Below are positions 24,528 through 35,500 of a stretch of DNA of 64,000 nucleotides, piece by piece. The stretch spans positions 2,418,001 through 2,482,000 of the forward strand of contig WIUZ02000003.1 of assembly GCA_015956445.1 (NCBI GenBank), given 5' to 3'. Numbering within the stretch: position 1 is the first letter of the stretch; each line of letters opens with the position of its first letter. The notes under the pieces are model-generated. The model was given only the letters and a program-made list of their open reading frames with translations, ran no database searches and was not told where the DNA came from. This stretch comes from Thelephora terrestris. Its lineage: Eukaryota > Basidiomycota > Agaricomycetes > Thelephorales > Thelephoraceae. The translations under genes were made by a program, and so were the position numbers.

Positions 24528-25445
24528 TTTGGTAAGAGGATGGGGAAGTTGCTGGTATTGCTGATCAAGGATGGCTCCAAGAAGACGTCCTTCTCATAGC
24601 CTAGATCAGTGATCCTTCACGTGACCTACCTCGACGAACCTCATTGGTCCGGGTCACATCAACTTCCGCCACTGTACCATCATCGTTGGCTTACTACATC
24701 AAGCTGACACCTCAGCCCGTGGGACGGCCTTGGAAGAACTTCGTTCTGGAACGCCTAGAACGCGCGCACACTAAAAATAGGTCTCATGACCTTGACGACC
24801 CCTTTAGGAACCCCTTTATGACCCTGATGACTCATTTATGACCTCACGATAACGACCAACCCTGGACCTTGATCACACACGTGGACAGTCACATCACAGT
24901 CTCCTAACCGGAGGAAGGAATCGCCGTTATTCAGAAGGAGTGCCTTAGACTCCTTTTGGTTAGCCAAGCGAATGTGGAAGTAGCCGTTAGCGTGAAACAC
25001 CGGCGAATCTGTAATCTCTCATGTCCCATGAGTCTAGGCCCGACCTCCTCATGTTCGGACGTACATTGAGGTTGCCACTAGTCCGCGATGCTGTTACCGC
25101 CTACAGACAACAAGGGATGATGAATGGTCTCTATCTTTGGCCTCTCCAAAGGAAGCATCCAAGAAGATTCTCACCTGACCCTTGGGTGTGATCCCCAGGT
25201 ATGAACTTTCATGACCCCATGCCCTATTCCTTTTTGGACTAGTGTATCTCTACCCCTATGTTTCATGCAGACATTTGTTATCTTTTATGCAATCCTTCAC
25301 ACGCTAGTAAGGCCCTTTGTCCTTTATTCTCCCACGCGTCATATTTGTTCGCTTCCCTTACTTAGCGTTCTCACACTCCTTATCTCCCTTTGTTCGGACT
25401 TGATAAGGGTATATTAGGGTATTGACGTCATGGCCACTCCTTTAG

Positions 25446-25453
25446 TATAAGTA
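25446..25453 (+). promoter_or_regulatory. TATA box of element B1
   Basis: TATAAGTA lies about 450 nt before the 3' end of the element, after the antisense gene, where an LTR promoter would sit. It is conserved in B2 at 62690. Confidence 0.5.
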
Positions 25454-26457
25454 GCAACTGTGGCTGTATCGTAGTACCTTAGTTTTGTTACCTCAGGAAA
25501 TCCTCTGCCCTTCTCAGCCCAGTTGCAGTTAAGGACAAGTCAGAGTTTCTTGTTTGAACACAAGGCATCCCCCATCTGCTCTCCCTCCCGCTCTGTGCGT
25601 CAACTGCGCCTTGTAACTATAGAACCCCAGCGTTCACCTTATAGAATCCTCAAGCGTCCAGTTGATCACCTGGTGGAGTCATCAATCCTGCTGTAGGGAT
25701 AAACCCTTGCTTGTTAAACCGAACGAAGTACAGTTTAGGTTGGGTTTCTCTTTAGGATTTCGACCTGACTTGTAGTGACCTCGGACAACGTACTGGAAGA
25801 ATAGAGAAGTGATCTTTTTCTCACAGCTAGTTGGACTAGTGAGTACTCTGCGGAGTCGGCTCAGTGCACTGGTAGTTGTTGGGGTAGAGTGGCCCTGACA
25901 CAGTGTCTCCCTATTGTCGCCCAAGTCTCCCTATCGTCTCCAGAAGCTTCCCTATCATCGCTATTGTCTCCTTATCATCACCCAAGTCTCCCTATCGTGT
26001 GATGATTTCGCCGTTTACCCCCTTTTATTTCCTTTATTTAACGCCTCATCACCACTAAGTTAGTTGGTGCCCTGCCCTAAACACGGCGGTAAACTGTTTA
26101 TTATGCAGTATGCCCTATGCTTAACGACTCAAAGTCCAATACGTGGAACATGCTACTAGTCAAGATACCCCAGAAGACCCGAGGTATAATACGTGAACAT
26201 GTACCGGCGGACCTTCATACGAAGATCCCCCCTACCTGGCCCTCTGTTGCCCCTGGACGATTAGTAGATATTCAGGCTACCGACAACAAGGGATGTGTTA
26301 ATAAGCGATGCGCGCTGACCTCTCGCAGAAGTCAACCGGCTTATTAATCTGACCCTTGGATTGGACTTATGAAAACCATTATGCTTTACGACTCATGGAT
26401 CACGCGCAATAGACAAGAAAGAAGATTCATTGGAAGCCAACAGTACAAAAGAGTTAT

Positions 26458-27721
26458 CTAATCAATATCTCTTCGGATCCTTTGTACTACTTCCAATGCC
26501 GATCTCACCAACTCCTCATTCAACCAGTTCTGCTCCCAGATCTCGTTTGGATCCACGTCCGACAAGTCATCGTAATCTGGAAGCTCCGTATCAGAGTTTG
26601 GTTCACTATCGGGAACGAACTCGGCGTACGGATCATACTCCAGAGCAGGCCATTGACGGCGACTACCCCAAGGAGTAGAAACGAACTCAGGACGAGGAGT
26701 GTCCCTACGGACGACTCCTACGTTCTGATAGAATTCGTCGCTCCCAATCTCAATGACCTCATCGTCGATGGGAACCAACCTGTTCTCGTGACGGACCAAC
26801 AAACGAGCAGGCGGCGACTCAGCCCGGTTAGGGATGATCGGCGACCCGGCCCGATGTGGAACCTCCAACTCCTCTTCTTCGACTCGAACCTCCGGCCCAT
26901 TACACCTCCTCTGGAGATCTCGGACTTCTCCGGTTAATTCGGAGATACGACGAGTAAGGCGAACCTAAAACGAATAGGGTTAGAAGACATTAAAAACCTT
27001 CAACCCCTACCCGTTACCTTATCGTCCTCCAATTCTCCGGTTTTGGTAACCAGAGCCCGGACCAAGTCCTTGAGAGTGGTCACCTCTCCCTAAAAGAAAG
27101 TTTGAGTTAGAAAGGTCAATTACTCCGGACCCAAACTTTCTTACCTTCAGCAAATCAATATCGGCCCCCTGTCGGACAACGCTATCCTCCTGTCCATGAA
27201 TAACTCCCTGCATATCCTCCTTCCAATTCTCCAAAGCTTCTATCTCCTCACGACGACCATCAATACGCTCGTTGACATGAGCCACTTCGTCCATCAACAT
27301 GGACCCAACGTTCCCCGTATGGAGAACGTTGGCCTCCAACACGGAGTTGAAGGTCTCGTTGGCCTCGGTCACAAACTCAACACCCCTATTGAGGAGTTCG
27401 TTCGCATATGGGTTCGTCTCGATACGCGCCAACTTGCGCCGAGACACCCTACGAGCAGCTTGGAGAAAGTCCCTGAAACCTAAAAGGAGTTAGCTTGGTT
27501 TCCTAAAACCGGAATACGCAAGCAGGGCCCCCACCTAAATCAGAGAACCCCTCATTAGGGTCGGCGGTGGCGGTCCGGTCCATAACAGCTCCCAAAGTAG
27601 GATGAGGGCGGGATGGATCACGACGGGCATGGGAGAAGCGGTCGATGTTGTAGTTGTTCTCCTGAACAGGAGAGTAAGAAGAAGAGCGACGAGTGGGATT
27701 GCGAGTAGAAGCACGAGGCAT
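26458..27721 (-). CDS. Antisense gene of element C1 (366 aa, coiled-coil)
   Basis: Four exons on the minus strand: 27535-27721, 27145-27479, 27018-27089, 26458-26964; the introns are 53-55 nt with GT..TAG ends, and exon lengths sum to 1101 nt with matching phases. The N-terminus (MPRASTRNPTRRSSSYSP) is basic and Ser-rich. The middle is predicted coiled coil (DEVAHVNERIDGRREEIEAL and TTLKDLVRALVTKTGELEDD). The C-terminus is very acidic (SDTELPDYDDLSDVDPNE) and ends RSALEVVQRIRRDID. No enzymatic motif is seen. The copy in C2 keeps every exon and splice site, although residues within exon 2 differ. Family unrecognised; it lies antisense to the element's own promoter, as in elements A and B. Confidence 0.65.
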
Positions 27722-28152
27722 GTTGGCTGTGTGTAACAAAGGTGGGTTTGTTGAGAGACCCAGTCATCCAACCCCCTTTGGTTATATACCAAATGCCACG
27801 CCCCTTCCACGACTCAGGAGTTGAGTCATCATTTCTATTGTTTACTGCGCATGACCCACATGACATCATATGCCCCTATTTCTTAGTCATATGCTCCCCT
27901 TTTGCCATTGGCTGTTAGTCAGTCATACCCACATTCCTTCCGAACATTCCCAGGCTACGTCATGCTTTGTAACTGCTTTGTAATGCTCTCAAATTGCTAT
28001 TGGCCGCCACACTTTCGTTTATCAGCTGATAATTTGTAGCATTAGTCACCACGTAACGCACAGACCATGCAGTGCTGCGCACGGACCATGTTTGTCTGTG
28101 TTTGTATCTTTAGGGTAGTTACATGTCACTGTCACGTCACAAATCTAAGTAG

Positions 28153-28160
28153 TATATATA
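28153..28160 (+). promoter_or_regulatory. TATA box of element C1
   Basis: TATATATA sits about 255 nt before the end of C1. About 80 nt upstream is CGCACAGACCATG, a motif also found upstream of the TATA box of family A. In C2 this TATA run is the exact insertion point of A5. Confidence 0.5.
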
Positions 28161-28416
28161 CTCAGAGTAGTTTAGCCTGTACTCCTTAGATTTGTTATCA
28201 TCAGACTCTCCGTGACCTCTACTGCTGTGTGCTTAGAGCAAGAGTGCCTGAAGACCCTTGTCTCCTTCTTTCTCCTCTCTTCCAATCTAGTCTGTGAAGA
28301 GACTTCCGATATCCCTGGGTTTGCAACAGGGTTATAACTGTGTGTTTGACCCCTGAGTGCGATAGGTTTGGATAGCAAGAGTGCTATTGAACTGTAGAGG
28401 TCGCATCGGCCTGACA

Positions 28417-29221
28417 TATTGTCTCCAGTGTCTCCCTATCTTCTGCTTTGTCTTGCTATTGTTCACTCTGGTTCCCTCTTGCTCGCTCTGGCTCCCTACT
28501 CAATCCCAACAATAACCTACAATTCCCAACAATTCCCTACAGTTTCCTGAGGAGCTTGTTGGCACTGTACAACCACTGGACCCCCTCTCAACCCTTCCCT
28601 CTCCTAGCCATCCCGACTCTCCAGCAAATTGAGGGAAAACATTGCGTCCTGAGGGGCCTCTACAGCCTCAATGTCACCCTCCTCTGCCCTCCCGTGTTGC
28701 GCTTTTCAATGTTTCCCATCCTTCTTCCTCCAGAGCCTGAACCGCTGTTTGGAAATACTCTCACTGAGGTCCCTGTGCTCCTTGTCCTCTGGGACAGGGT
28801 CTCCTCATGATGTGGCATCATGATTTATTGGACTATCCAGGATTGTGTTGTTCCGGGATATGAAGTGGCTCTTCTTGGTTCCACCAGATCTGGCTTTGTC
28901 CTCATTATCCCCACCCTTGCTGCTCCAACTGCTTGAATTACAATTGTCCAATATTTCAACCGTCTGACGAATGCATTGGGTGAGGCCTTGCTTGACTGCC
29001 TTCTTGACGCTCTTGGCCTTCTCCACACTGAAACAGCTGATGATGGCAATATGCAAATGACCTTGGAATTTTTCAAGGATCCTGTCAGCATGCTGAATTT
29101 TATTCCCTTTTTGAACCATTTTTCACACCCAACTTTCAACTACTTTCCTTACCTCCTCGTTCTTATCTTATCAATTTCCCTTATCACGACTCACACATCA
29201 TCGAAAGGACACAGACAAGCA
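28417..29221. other. Host flank with unassigned open frames
   Basis: This continues the CTCCCTAT-rich host sequence interrupted by B1 and C1. A plus frame to 28810 (ending PVLLVLWDRVSS) and a minus frame at 28805-29119 (MVQKGNKIQHADRILEKF) are open but unrecognised; either could be part of a broken gene. Confidence 0.35.
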
Positions 29222-29694
29222 TGATGATATTACGACTGGCCAACCACAACAAAGACATAAGATGAATCACCGACGGAGTTGAATCCGCACGGGCTCTATG
29301 GACGAGGACTAAGGCGTTGAACTGCTACTATCCGGGTGGAGTCGGGACACGACCAGAATAGCAGAAGTGGGGGTGAGGGATCGCCGGTTGTGCAGAGGTT
29401 GGGGAGGGGAGAGAAGCTAGACAGAGGAGAGGGAACCACGGTAGGTCACGATGTTGTCGGGACGAGAAGGGAGAACTCCGTGCTAGCAAACTCCTGCTAG
29501 ACGATGACGATGGGCTAGGGGGCTAGTGGGCGATGGGCTAGTAGGCTAGGGGGCTATTGGAACTATGGGGCTAGTGGAATCAATGTCAGAGCGAGGAGCT
29601 GGAGGTTTTTGATGATCAGGTCGTTCAGGCAGAAGGGAGAAGAGGTGTGAAGAGGCCCGGGGGTTTCTTGTTCGTTCAACTAGCTAGTACAGGG

Positions 29695-29702
29695 TATTTA
29701 TA
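29695..29702 (-). promoter_or_regulatory. Minus-strand TATA box of the putative giant LTR
   Basis: The plus strand reads TATTTATA, so the minus strand reads TATAAATA. It points left, away from gene G1, matching the LTR orientation implied by the minus-strand pol. The sequence between 29500 and 29580 contains short GGGCTAGTGG-type repeats. Confidence 0.35.
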
Positions 29703-30470
29703 GGTAGAGACAGTGCGATCTACGCGAAAGAGATGGGAAAAGTAGCGAACAAATGGAGAAATGGTGGGAGAATAAGAACAGGTAGATAGAAGGGGATAAA
29801 CGAGAGTCCGACGCAGGGTAGGGAGACAAACGGTTCATCGGGAGGCCGGAACGAGGCTGGGACAGGTCTTACCGAGAGGATGGAGCGATCGTGAGAAACA
29901 GAACCAAAAGGGGAAGTCTACGGGTTTGAGATCAAAAGATCGTAACCGGGCGGGAGAGCAGGAGCAGCCGAAGATGATTGGCGAGCGAGAGGGAACAAGT
30001 CGACACGTGTCTAGACTGAAGGGAACTGGACCGAGGGAGGGGACGCGTCATCTCGACGAGATAAGGGATCGGGAGACATCGGCTGATCACAACATCACGT
30101 GCCATTTGGGAAGGACGGCCACGGAGGTGGAAGCAGTGTGCAATGACGCATGTCGAAGGGATCACGGGAACGGCTCGATGATCGGGACATCAAGTGGGCG
30201 TGATCTCCTGTGACCGATCGAGGGGCCGTTGGTTCGCGTAGGGGGTTTTGTCGAGATAGACGGGGTAGGAGCTGAGACTGGAGCTTGAGTCGAAGCTCGC
30301 GCGAATAGACGGCGGGTCATCTCCTCGAGACTTTAAAATTCAACCACCCTTGGTTGCGTGAGGTCGCCATGAGGCAAACGTGAGGCGTCCAAATCGGGAA
30401 GGCCGCGTGGAAGCAAAACAACGAGATCGCAGTTTCGCCAACTCATCACTTCTCTTTTCTGACCTCTACT

Positions 30471-31351
30471 ATGTCTTCATCTTCTAAGTGGACTCCTCCC
30501 GCTGCTGCCAGCGACCCAATTATCCTGGCTGCCATGATACAGAGCGCCAAGGCGGTGAAGATCCCGGATGATGAGAAGCATCCCGATTGGGCTCGCCCAA
30601 CGATCAAGGCCTTGGTGTCAGCCCAGGGACGTCCTGAAGCGTTTGAGCCCGTCTGGGCGACGGTCCTGTCGTTTTGGCGGCTCAAGGGGTTGGAGGAGAG
30701 GCTGGAGGAGGATAAGGAGTTGCAGGACCCTTGGGCGATGCATGCGTTGGCTTGGCTGGTGAGTCGAGTTGCGATGTTTCAATGTGGCGGGAGGGAGGGA
30801 CTAAATCGTTGAGCTTATAGGCTCATCATCGGGACGTGTGCCGTAGTTTTGGGCTCCCGCCGCTACAGTTGATTGTCGACTGGGCAGATGCGGCAGAGTC
30901 CATCGGTTGGCTAACTCCGGGCTCGACTCCTTTTGGCAAGGATGAAGAGGAGGCTCCTGCACCCGTGATCAGTCGTCAATCGACGCTTCGACCGGTCGGG
31001 AATGCTGGGGAGGCTGCTACGCCAGCTATGAGTCGTCAGCCGTCTATCCAGGCGATCGGGAACACGGGAGACAATTTCCCGCCGGTTACCAGTCGTGAGC
31101 TGTCTCTTCAAGCGACTCCGCAGACGTCCGAGTGGGACGAGGACTTCGAGATGGAGGATACGCCTCGGAGGAGCGTCGGAAGCAGCCAGAGCACTAAGGG
31201 AGGGAAGAGTACGCTCATTCCGTACATTGCCGTTCTTCCTCGTCCCACAGCTACCCAAAGGCGTCTTCCGGCTGTGGAATCGAGCGTCGGGTCGAAGAGG
31301 GACCTCCCTAGCTCGCCGAACAAGGAGGAATTGACTTCGAAACGTTCGTGA
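30471..31351 (+). CDS. Gene G1, 272-aa protein of the giant LTR-like region
   Basis: Exons 30471-30758 and 30821-31351, with a 62-nt intron (GTGAGT..CTTATAG), in phase. The first exon encodes MSSSSKWTPPAAASDPIILA and WARPTIKALVSAQGRPEAF. The second has three imperfect repeats of about 20 residues with cores VISRQSTLRPVGN, AMSRQPSIQAIGN and VTSRELSLQA, then an acidic patch (EWDEDFEMEDTPRR) and a basic tail. Not recognised. It is transcribed opposite to the Ty3 pol and appears to be the first of three tandem antisense genes. The intron and long open frame support a real gene, at least ancestrally. Confidence 0.55.
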
Positions 31352-31363
31352 ACGACTGGTACC

Positions 31364-31435
31364 ATGGAGAAGGGGAAAGGTGTTCAACGCACTCACGTTC
31401 CGGCCTTTCCAGAGGTTGATCTCTCCAAGGAGACA
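31364..31435 (+). pseudogene. Gene G2, first fragment
   Basis: An ATG at 31364 opens MEKGKGVQRTHVPAFPEVD, cut at 31436 by element F1a. The frame has no known continuation across the P1 and E rearrangement. It is probably the start of the gene whose later parts are at 38178-38325, 42014-42332 and 44626-44662, which is an inference from order and strand. Confidence 0.3.
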
Positions 31436-31561
31436 CACTGGGGGCAAGGGCACCTGGAATTGGTGATTACATCTTGATTACATGGTGAGTTCATGTGCAC
31501 TTTTCAATGATTGTAATCACTGATTCCAGGTTGATTACATTTCAAATGTTACCTTGACATG
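31436..31561 (+). mobile_element. F1a, truncated CACTG foldback element
   Basis: Begins CACTGGGGGCAAGGGC, matches the first 126 bases of the 501-bp F1 copies at 36990 and 52080, and stops exactly at GACATG|T, where palindrome P1 begins. The right three quarters and the expected right-hand ACA duplication are missing from the window. Confidence 0.7.
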
Positions 31562-32639
31562 TCAGTAGTCCTTATTAAAAACATTAATGTTTTAGGAGTT
31601 TTTGTCGCAAATTTGAATGATTTTTCTCATGAGTTTTTGAATGGCCTGAGGGGGGATATTTTACTCATAAAGTTTTAATGGAAATTATGGGGGGGACTGG
31701 GACCCAGCTTACTGGGCACTGGTGCTCCCAATTAGGCAGGTGCCGACAGTGTGGGTGGCCCGGGGGAGTGGATTGCTTATATAATAAAAATTGAAAAATT
31801 TGGGGAAATTCCAGAAAATTCTGAAAAAATTCCCACGGGTGTCAGGGAGGGCAGAAAATGAAAAATGGACTGTGGGAATTTCCGATCAAAATTTCCCAAA
31901 AAGGAAATTTTTGATGGCTTACATAAGCAACTCAAAAATGATTTTGATATTGAATTTCCTTTTTGGGAAATTTTGATGGCTGACATAAGCAGGTCATGTG
32001 ACTGAAAAAAGTGGGTGTTGCTTATGTAATCAGGTCATGTGACCGACCAAAAAAGGAAAGTTTTGATGGCTTACATAAGCGTCTCAAAAATGCTTTTGGA
32101 GGGGTCTTTCCTAAAAAGGAAATTCCTTTTTAGGAAATATTTGATGGATTACCAAAAAAGGAATTTCCCTTTTTAGGAAAGAGTTTCCAAAAAAGGAAAT
32201 TTTGATGGCTTACATAAGCAACTCGAAAATTATTTTGGCAAAAATTACCAAAAAAGGAAATTTCTTAAAAAGGAAATTATATGCTAGAAAATTCGGAAAA
32301 ATGCCAGAAAAATCCTAAAAAATACTGAAAAAATTCCCACACATCTAGAAAGTGCCCAAAATGGTAAATTATTCCCAGAAATATTCAAAAAATTGTTTTT
32401 CTGGCTGGAAAAATCAGGAAAAAATTCCAAAAAAATTCCAAAAATTCCAGAGTATAGATAAATATTTTATAAAAATTATTTCAATTTTTTTGGTCCATTG
32501 AATAGCCCATAATTTCAATATTAATATATTTTTTGCCCAAAAAATTCAGAAAAATCCCAAAAAAATTGATAAAAATAGGGAAATACAAATATATCTGTAA
32601 TATTCATTATATCATGAAGTACAGACCAGTTTGTGGTCA

Positions 32640-32990
32640 TAAACTAGCCCTAAACCTAGTCCTGGACCTAACCTAACCTAACCTAGCCTAACCCTAACCC
32701 TAACCCTAACCATAACCTAGACCTAAACCTACGCCTAACCTAAACCTAAACCTAACCTAACCTAACCTAACCTAACCTAACCTAACCTAACCTAACCTAA
32801 CCTAACCTAACCTAACCTAACCTAACCTAACCTAACCTAACCTAACCTAACCTAACCTAACCCCAAACCTAACCTGCCCTAAACCCAGCCTGCCCCAAAC
32901 CTATCCTAGCACCAAACCTAAACCTAAACCTAAACCTAAACCTAAACCTAAACCTAACCTGCCCTAAACCTAACTCTGACCTGGCCTAGT
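32640..32990 (+). repeat. Telomere-like array, left arm of P1 (CCTAA / CCCTAA)
   Basis: A run of more than 20 tandem CCTAA units at about 32750-32862, bordered by CCCTAA units (32690-32712) and AAACCT-type variants. The C-rich strand reads 5' to 3' rightwards. The 5-base unit is the insect-type TTAGG; some neighbouring units are the TTAGGG of fungi. Confidence 0.9.
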
Positions 32991-32997
32991 TCAGCCT

Positions 32998-33002
32998 TAT
33001 CT

Positions 33003-33033
<31 letters not shown>

Positions 33034-33035
33034 TC
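32998..33035 (+). repeat. TTATC microsatellite
   Basis: Six to seven tandem TTATC units lie directly inside the telomere-like array. The mirror copy (GATAA) is at about 34027-34064. Confidence 0.85.
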
Positions 33036-34028
33036 TTATTCTGTCTTACCTACCCTAGACCCAACCTAACCTGACATAGTCAACTTAACCTGGTCCATCA
33101 CAGATCACCCAACCTAACCTAAAGTGGTCTACCTGACCTAGACTGATGCAACTTGAGTTTATTCTTCTAATCAGCTGTTATCTTATCTGGCCTTAATCTA
33201 AATACCGTAGCTAACCAACATCTAACCCAACCTCACTTGGCTCACCAGCAAGTAGCTGGGCTACAGGAACACACCCTGAGCTGCACCATCCCATATCCTG
33301 TATCCAACTGTCACTCAAACACGAGAACTGTGGTGGACCTACAAGTTAGTGGACCCATAAGCCCACAGACCCACAAGTATAGGCTGTTCACTCAGTGGAA
33401 ACATCTGTTATCCATCCTCACCCACGCACCACCCTCACTCTGTGTTCTGTGCCAGACTGCAACTTCACCACAGCTTATGTTCAGCCACCTAGCTAAACCC
33501 ATGTACAATCAGGTCTACAAATCCATGGATCCATAACCAGTAGTCTATCACCCTGACTTGCAGGTTCAGCCAGGTGGCTGAACATAAGCTGTGGTGAAGT
33601 TGCAGTCTGGCACAGAACACAGAGTGAGGGTGGTGCGTGGGTGAGGATGGATAACAGATGTTTCCACTGAGTGAACAGCCTATACTTGTGGGTCTGTGGG
33701 CTTATGGGTCCACTAACTTGTAGGTCCACCACAGTTCTCGTGTTTGAGTGACAGTTGGATACAGGATATGGGATGGTGCAGCTCAGGGTGTGTTCCTGTA
33801 GCCCAGCTACTTGCTGGTGAGCCAAGTGAGGTTGGGTTAGATGTTGGTTAGCTACGGTATTTAGATTAAGGCCAGATAAGATAACAGCTGATTAGAAGAA
33901 TAAACTCAAGTTGCATCAGTCTAGGTCAGGTAGACCACTTTAGGTTAGGTTGGGTGATCTGTGATGGACCAGGTTAAGTTGACTATGTCAGGTTAGGTTG
34001 GGTCTAGGGTAGGTAAGACAGAATAAGA

Positions 34029-34059
<31 letters not shown>

Positions 34060-34071
34060 AGATAAGGCTGA

Positions 34072-34422
34072 ACTAGGCCAGGTCAGAGTTAGGTTTAGGG
34101 CAGGTTAGGTTTAGGTTTAGGTTTAGGTTTAGGTTTAGGTTTAGGTTTGGTGCTAGGATAGGTTTGGGGCAGGCTGGGTTTAGGGCAGGTTAGGTTTGGG
34201 GTTAGGTTAGGTTAGGTTAGGTTAGGTTAGGTTAGGTTAGGTTAGGTTAGGTTAGGTTAGGTTAGGTTAGGTTAGGTTAGGTTAGGTTAGGTTAGGTTAG
34301 GTTAGGTTAGGTTTAGGTTTAGGTTAGGCGTAGGTTTAGGTCTAGGTTATGGTTAGGGTTAGGGTTAGGGTTAGGCTAGGTTAGGTTAGGTTAGGTCCAG
34401 GACTAGGTTTAGGGCTAGTTTA
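34072..34422 (-). repeat. Telomere-like array, right arm of P1 (TTAGG / TTAGGG)
   Basis: Mirror copy of the left array, reading TTAGG on the plus strand. Together the two arrays face outwards like the two ends of a linear chromosome. Confidence 0.9.
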
Positions 34423-35500
34423 TGACCACAAACTGGTCTGTACTTCATGATATAATGAATATTACAGATATATTTGTATTTCCCTATTTTTATCAATTTT
34501 TTTGGGATTTTTCTGAATTTTTTGGGCAAAAAATATATTAATATTGAAATTATGGGCTATTCAATGGACCAAAAAAATTGAAATAATTTTTATAAAATAT
34601 TTATCTATACTCTGGAATTTTTGGAATTTTTTTGGAATTTTTTCCTGATTTTTCCAGCCAGAAAAACAATTTTTTGAATATTTCTGGGAATAATTTACCA
34701 TTTTGGGCACTTTCTAGATGTGTGGGAATTTTTTCAGTATTTTTTAGGATTTTTCTGGCATTTTTCCGAATTTTCTAGCATATAATTTCCTTTTTAAGAA
34801 ATTTCCTTTTTTGGTAATTTTTGCCAAAATAATTTTCGAGTTGCTTATGTAAGCCATCAAAATTTCCTTTTTTGGAAACTCTTTCCTAAAAAGGGAAATT
34901 CCTTTTTTGGTAATCCATCAAATATTTCCTAAAAAGGAATTTCCTTTTTAGGAAAGACCCCTCCAAAAGCATTTTTGAGACGCTTATGTAAGCCATCAAA
35001 ACTTTCCTTTTTTGGTCGGTCACATGACCTGATTACATAAGCAACACCCACTTTTTTCAGTCACATGACCTGCTTATGTCAGCCATCAAAATTTCCCAAA
35101 AAGGAAATTCAATATCAAAATCATTTTTGAGTTGCTTATGTAAGCCATCAAAAATTTCCTTTTTGGGAAATTTTGATCGGAAATTCCCACAGTCCATTTT
35201 TCATTTTCTGCCCTCCCTGACACCCGTGGGAATTTTTTCAGAATTTTCTGGAATTTCCCCAAATTTTTCAATTTTTATTATATAAGCAATCCACTCCCCC
35301 GGGCCACCCACACTGTCGGCACCTGCCTAATTGGGAGCACCAGTGCCCAGTAAGCTGGGTCCCAGTCCCCCCCATAATTTCCATTAAAACTTTATGAGTA
35401 AAATATCCCCCCTCAGGCCATTCAAAAACTCATGAGAAAAATCATTCAAATTTGCGACAAAAACTCCTAAAACATTAATGTTTTTAATAAGGACTACTGA

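Larger units (their letters stand above)
22557..25900 (+). mobile_element. Element B1, giant LTR-like insertion (3344 bp)
   Basis: Starts TGTCAGGAACATGG and ends GAGTGGCCCTGACA. It is flanked by the 5-bp duplication CAGTG (22552-22556 and 25901-25905). The TG..CA ends with a 5-bp duplication are those of an LTR inserted by a retroelement integrase. No internal copy of the start is present, so it is best read as a solo LTR of unusual length. A second copy (B2, 59845-63143) shares both ends. It carries an antisense spliced gene and a plus-strand TATA box at 25446. Confidence 0.8.
25998..28416 (+). mobile_element. Element C1, giant LTR-like insertion (2419 bp)
   Basis: Starts TGTGATGATTTCGCCG and ends CATCGGCCTGACA. 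Flanks are TATCG (25993-25997) and TATTG (28417-28421), a 5-bp duplication with one difference. The second copy (C2) starts with the same bases at 53546, which fixes the left end independently. It holds one antisense four-exon gene and a TATA box near 28153. C1 is also the empty-site reference for the insertion of A4 in C2, because it reads straight through GAGAC|CCAGTCAT. Confidence 0.75.
31562..35500. mobile_element. P1, giant telomere-repeat palindrome (3939 bp)
   Basis: Arms 31562-33494 and 33568-35500 (1933 bp each) are near-perfect reverse complements around a 73-bp spacer. Outer ends are TCAGTAGTCC and GGACTACTGA. From outside inwards each arm holds an AT-rich section with four copies of a GGCT(T/G)ACATAAGC motif, A/T-rich AAAATTCC-type sequence, a telomere-like array, a TTATC array, and an inner 500 bp. 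The flanks do not match: the left lies in F1a and the right in element E. No coding capacity is convincing; the open frames inside are mirror images in both arms. It is homologous to P2 but with different terminal bases. Confidence 0.85.

Noticed and set aside
29926-30213. Plus-strand frame of 95 codons rich in Arg and Glu
   Set aside because: Lies in the leader of G1 with no splice connection to it; overlaps an equally open minus-strand frame.
31777-31986. Short Lys/Ile/Phe-rich frames in the AT-rich parts of P1 and P2
   Set aside because: Low complexity from AAAATTCC-type sequence; no evidence of coding.
33237-33825. Mirror-image frames starting MAHQQVAGLQEHTLSC in both arms of P1
   Set aside because: Identical because the arms are inverted copies. 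No homologous intact frame in P2 and composition driven by short repeats.
32640-34422. Reading the TTAGG arrays as a true internal chromosome end or telomere fusion
   Set aside because: A head-to-head fusion puts TTAGGG on the left of CCCTAA. Here the order is reversed, and unrelated palindromic sequence lies on both sides.
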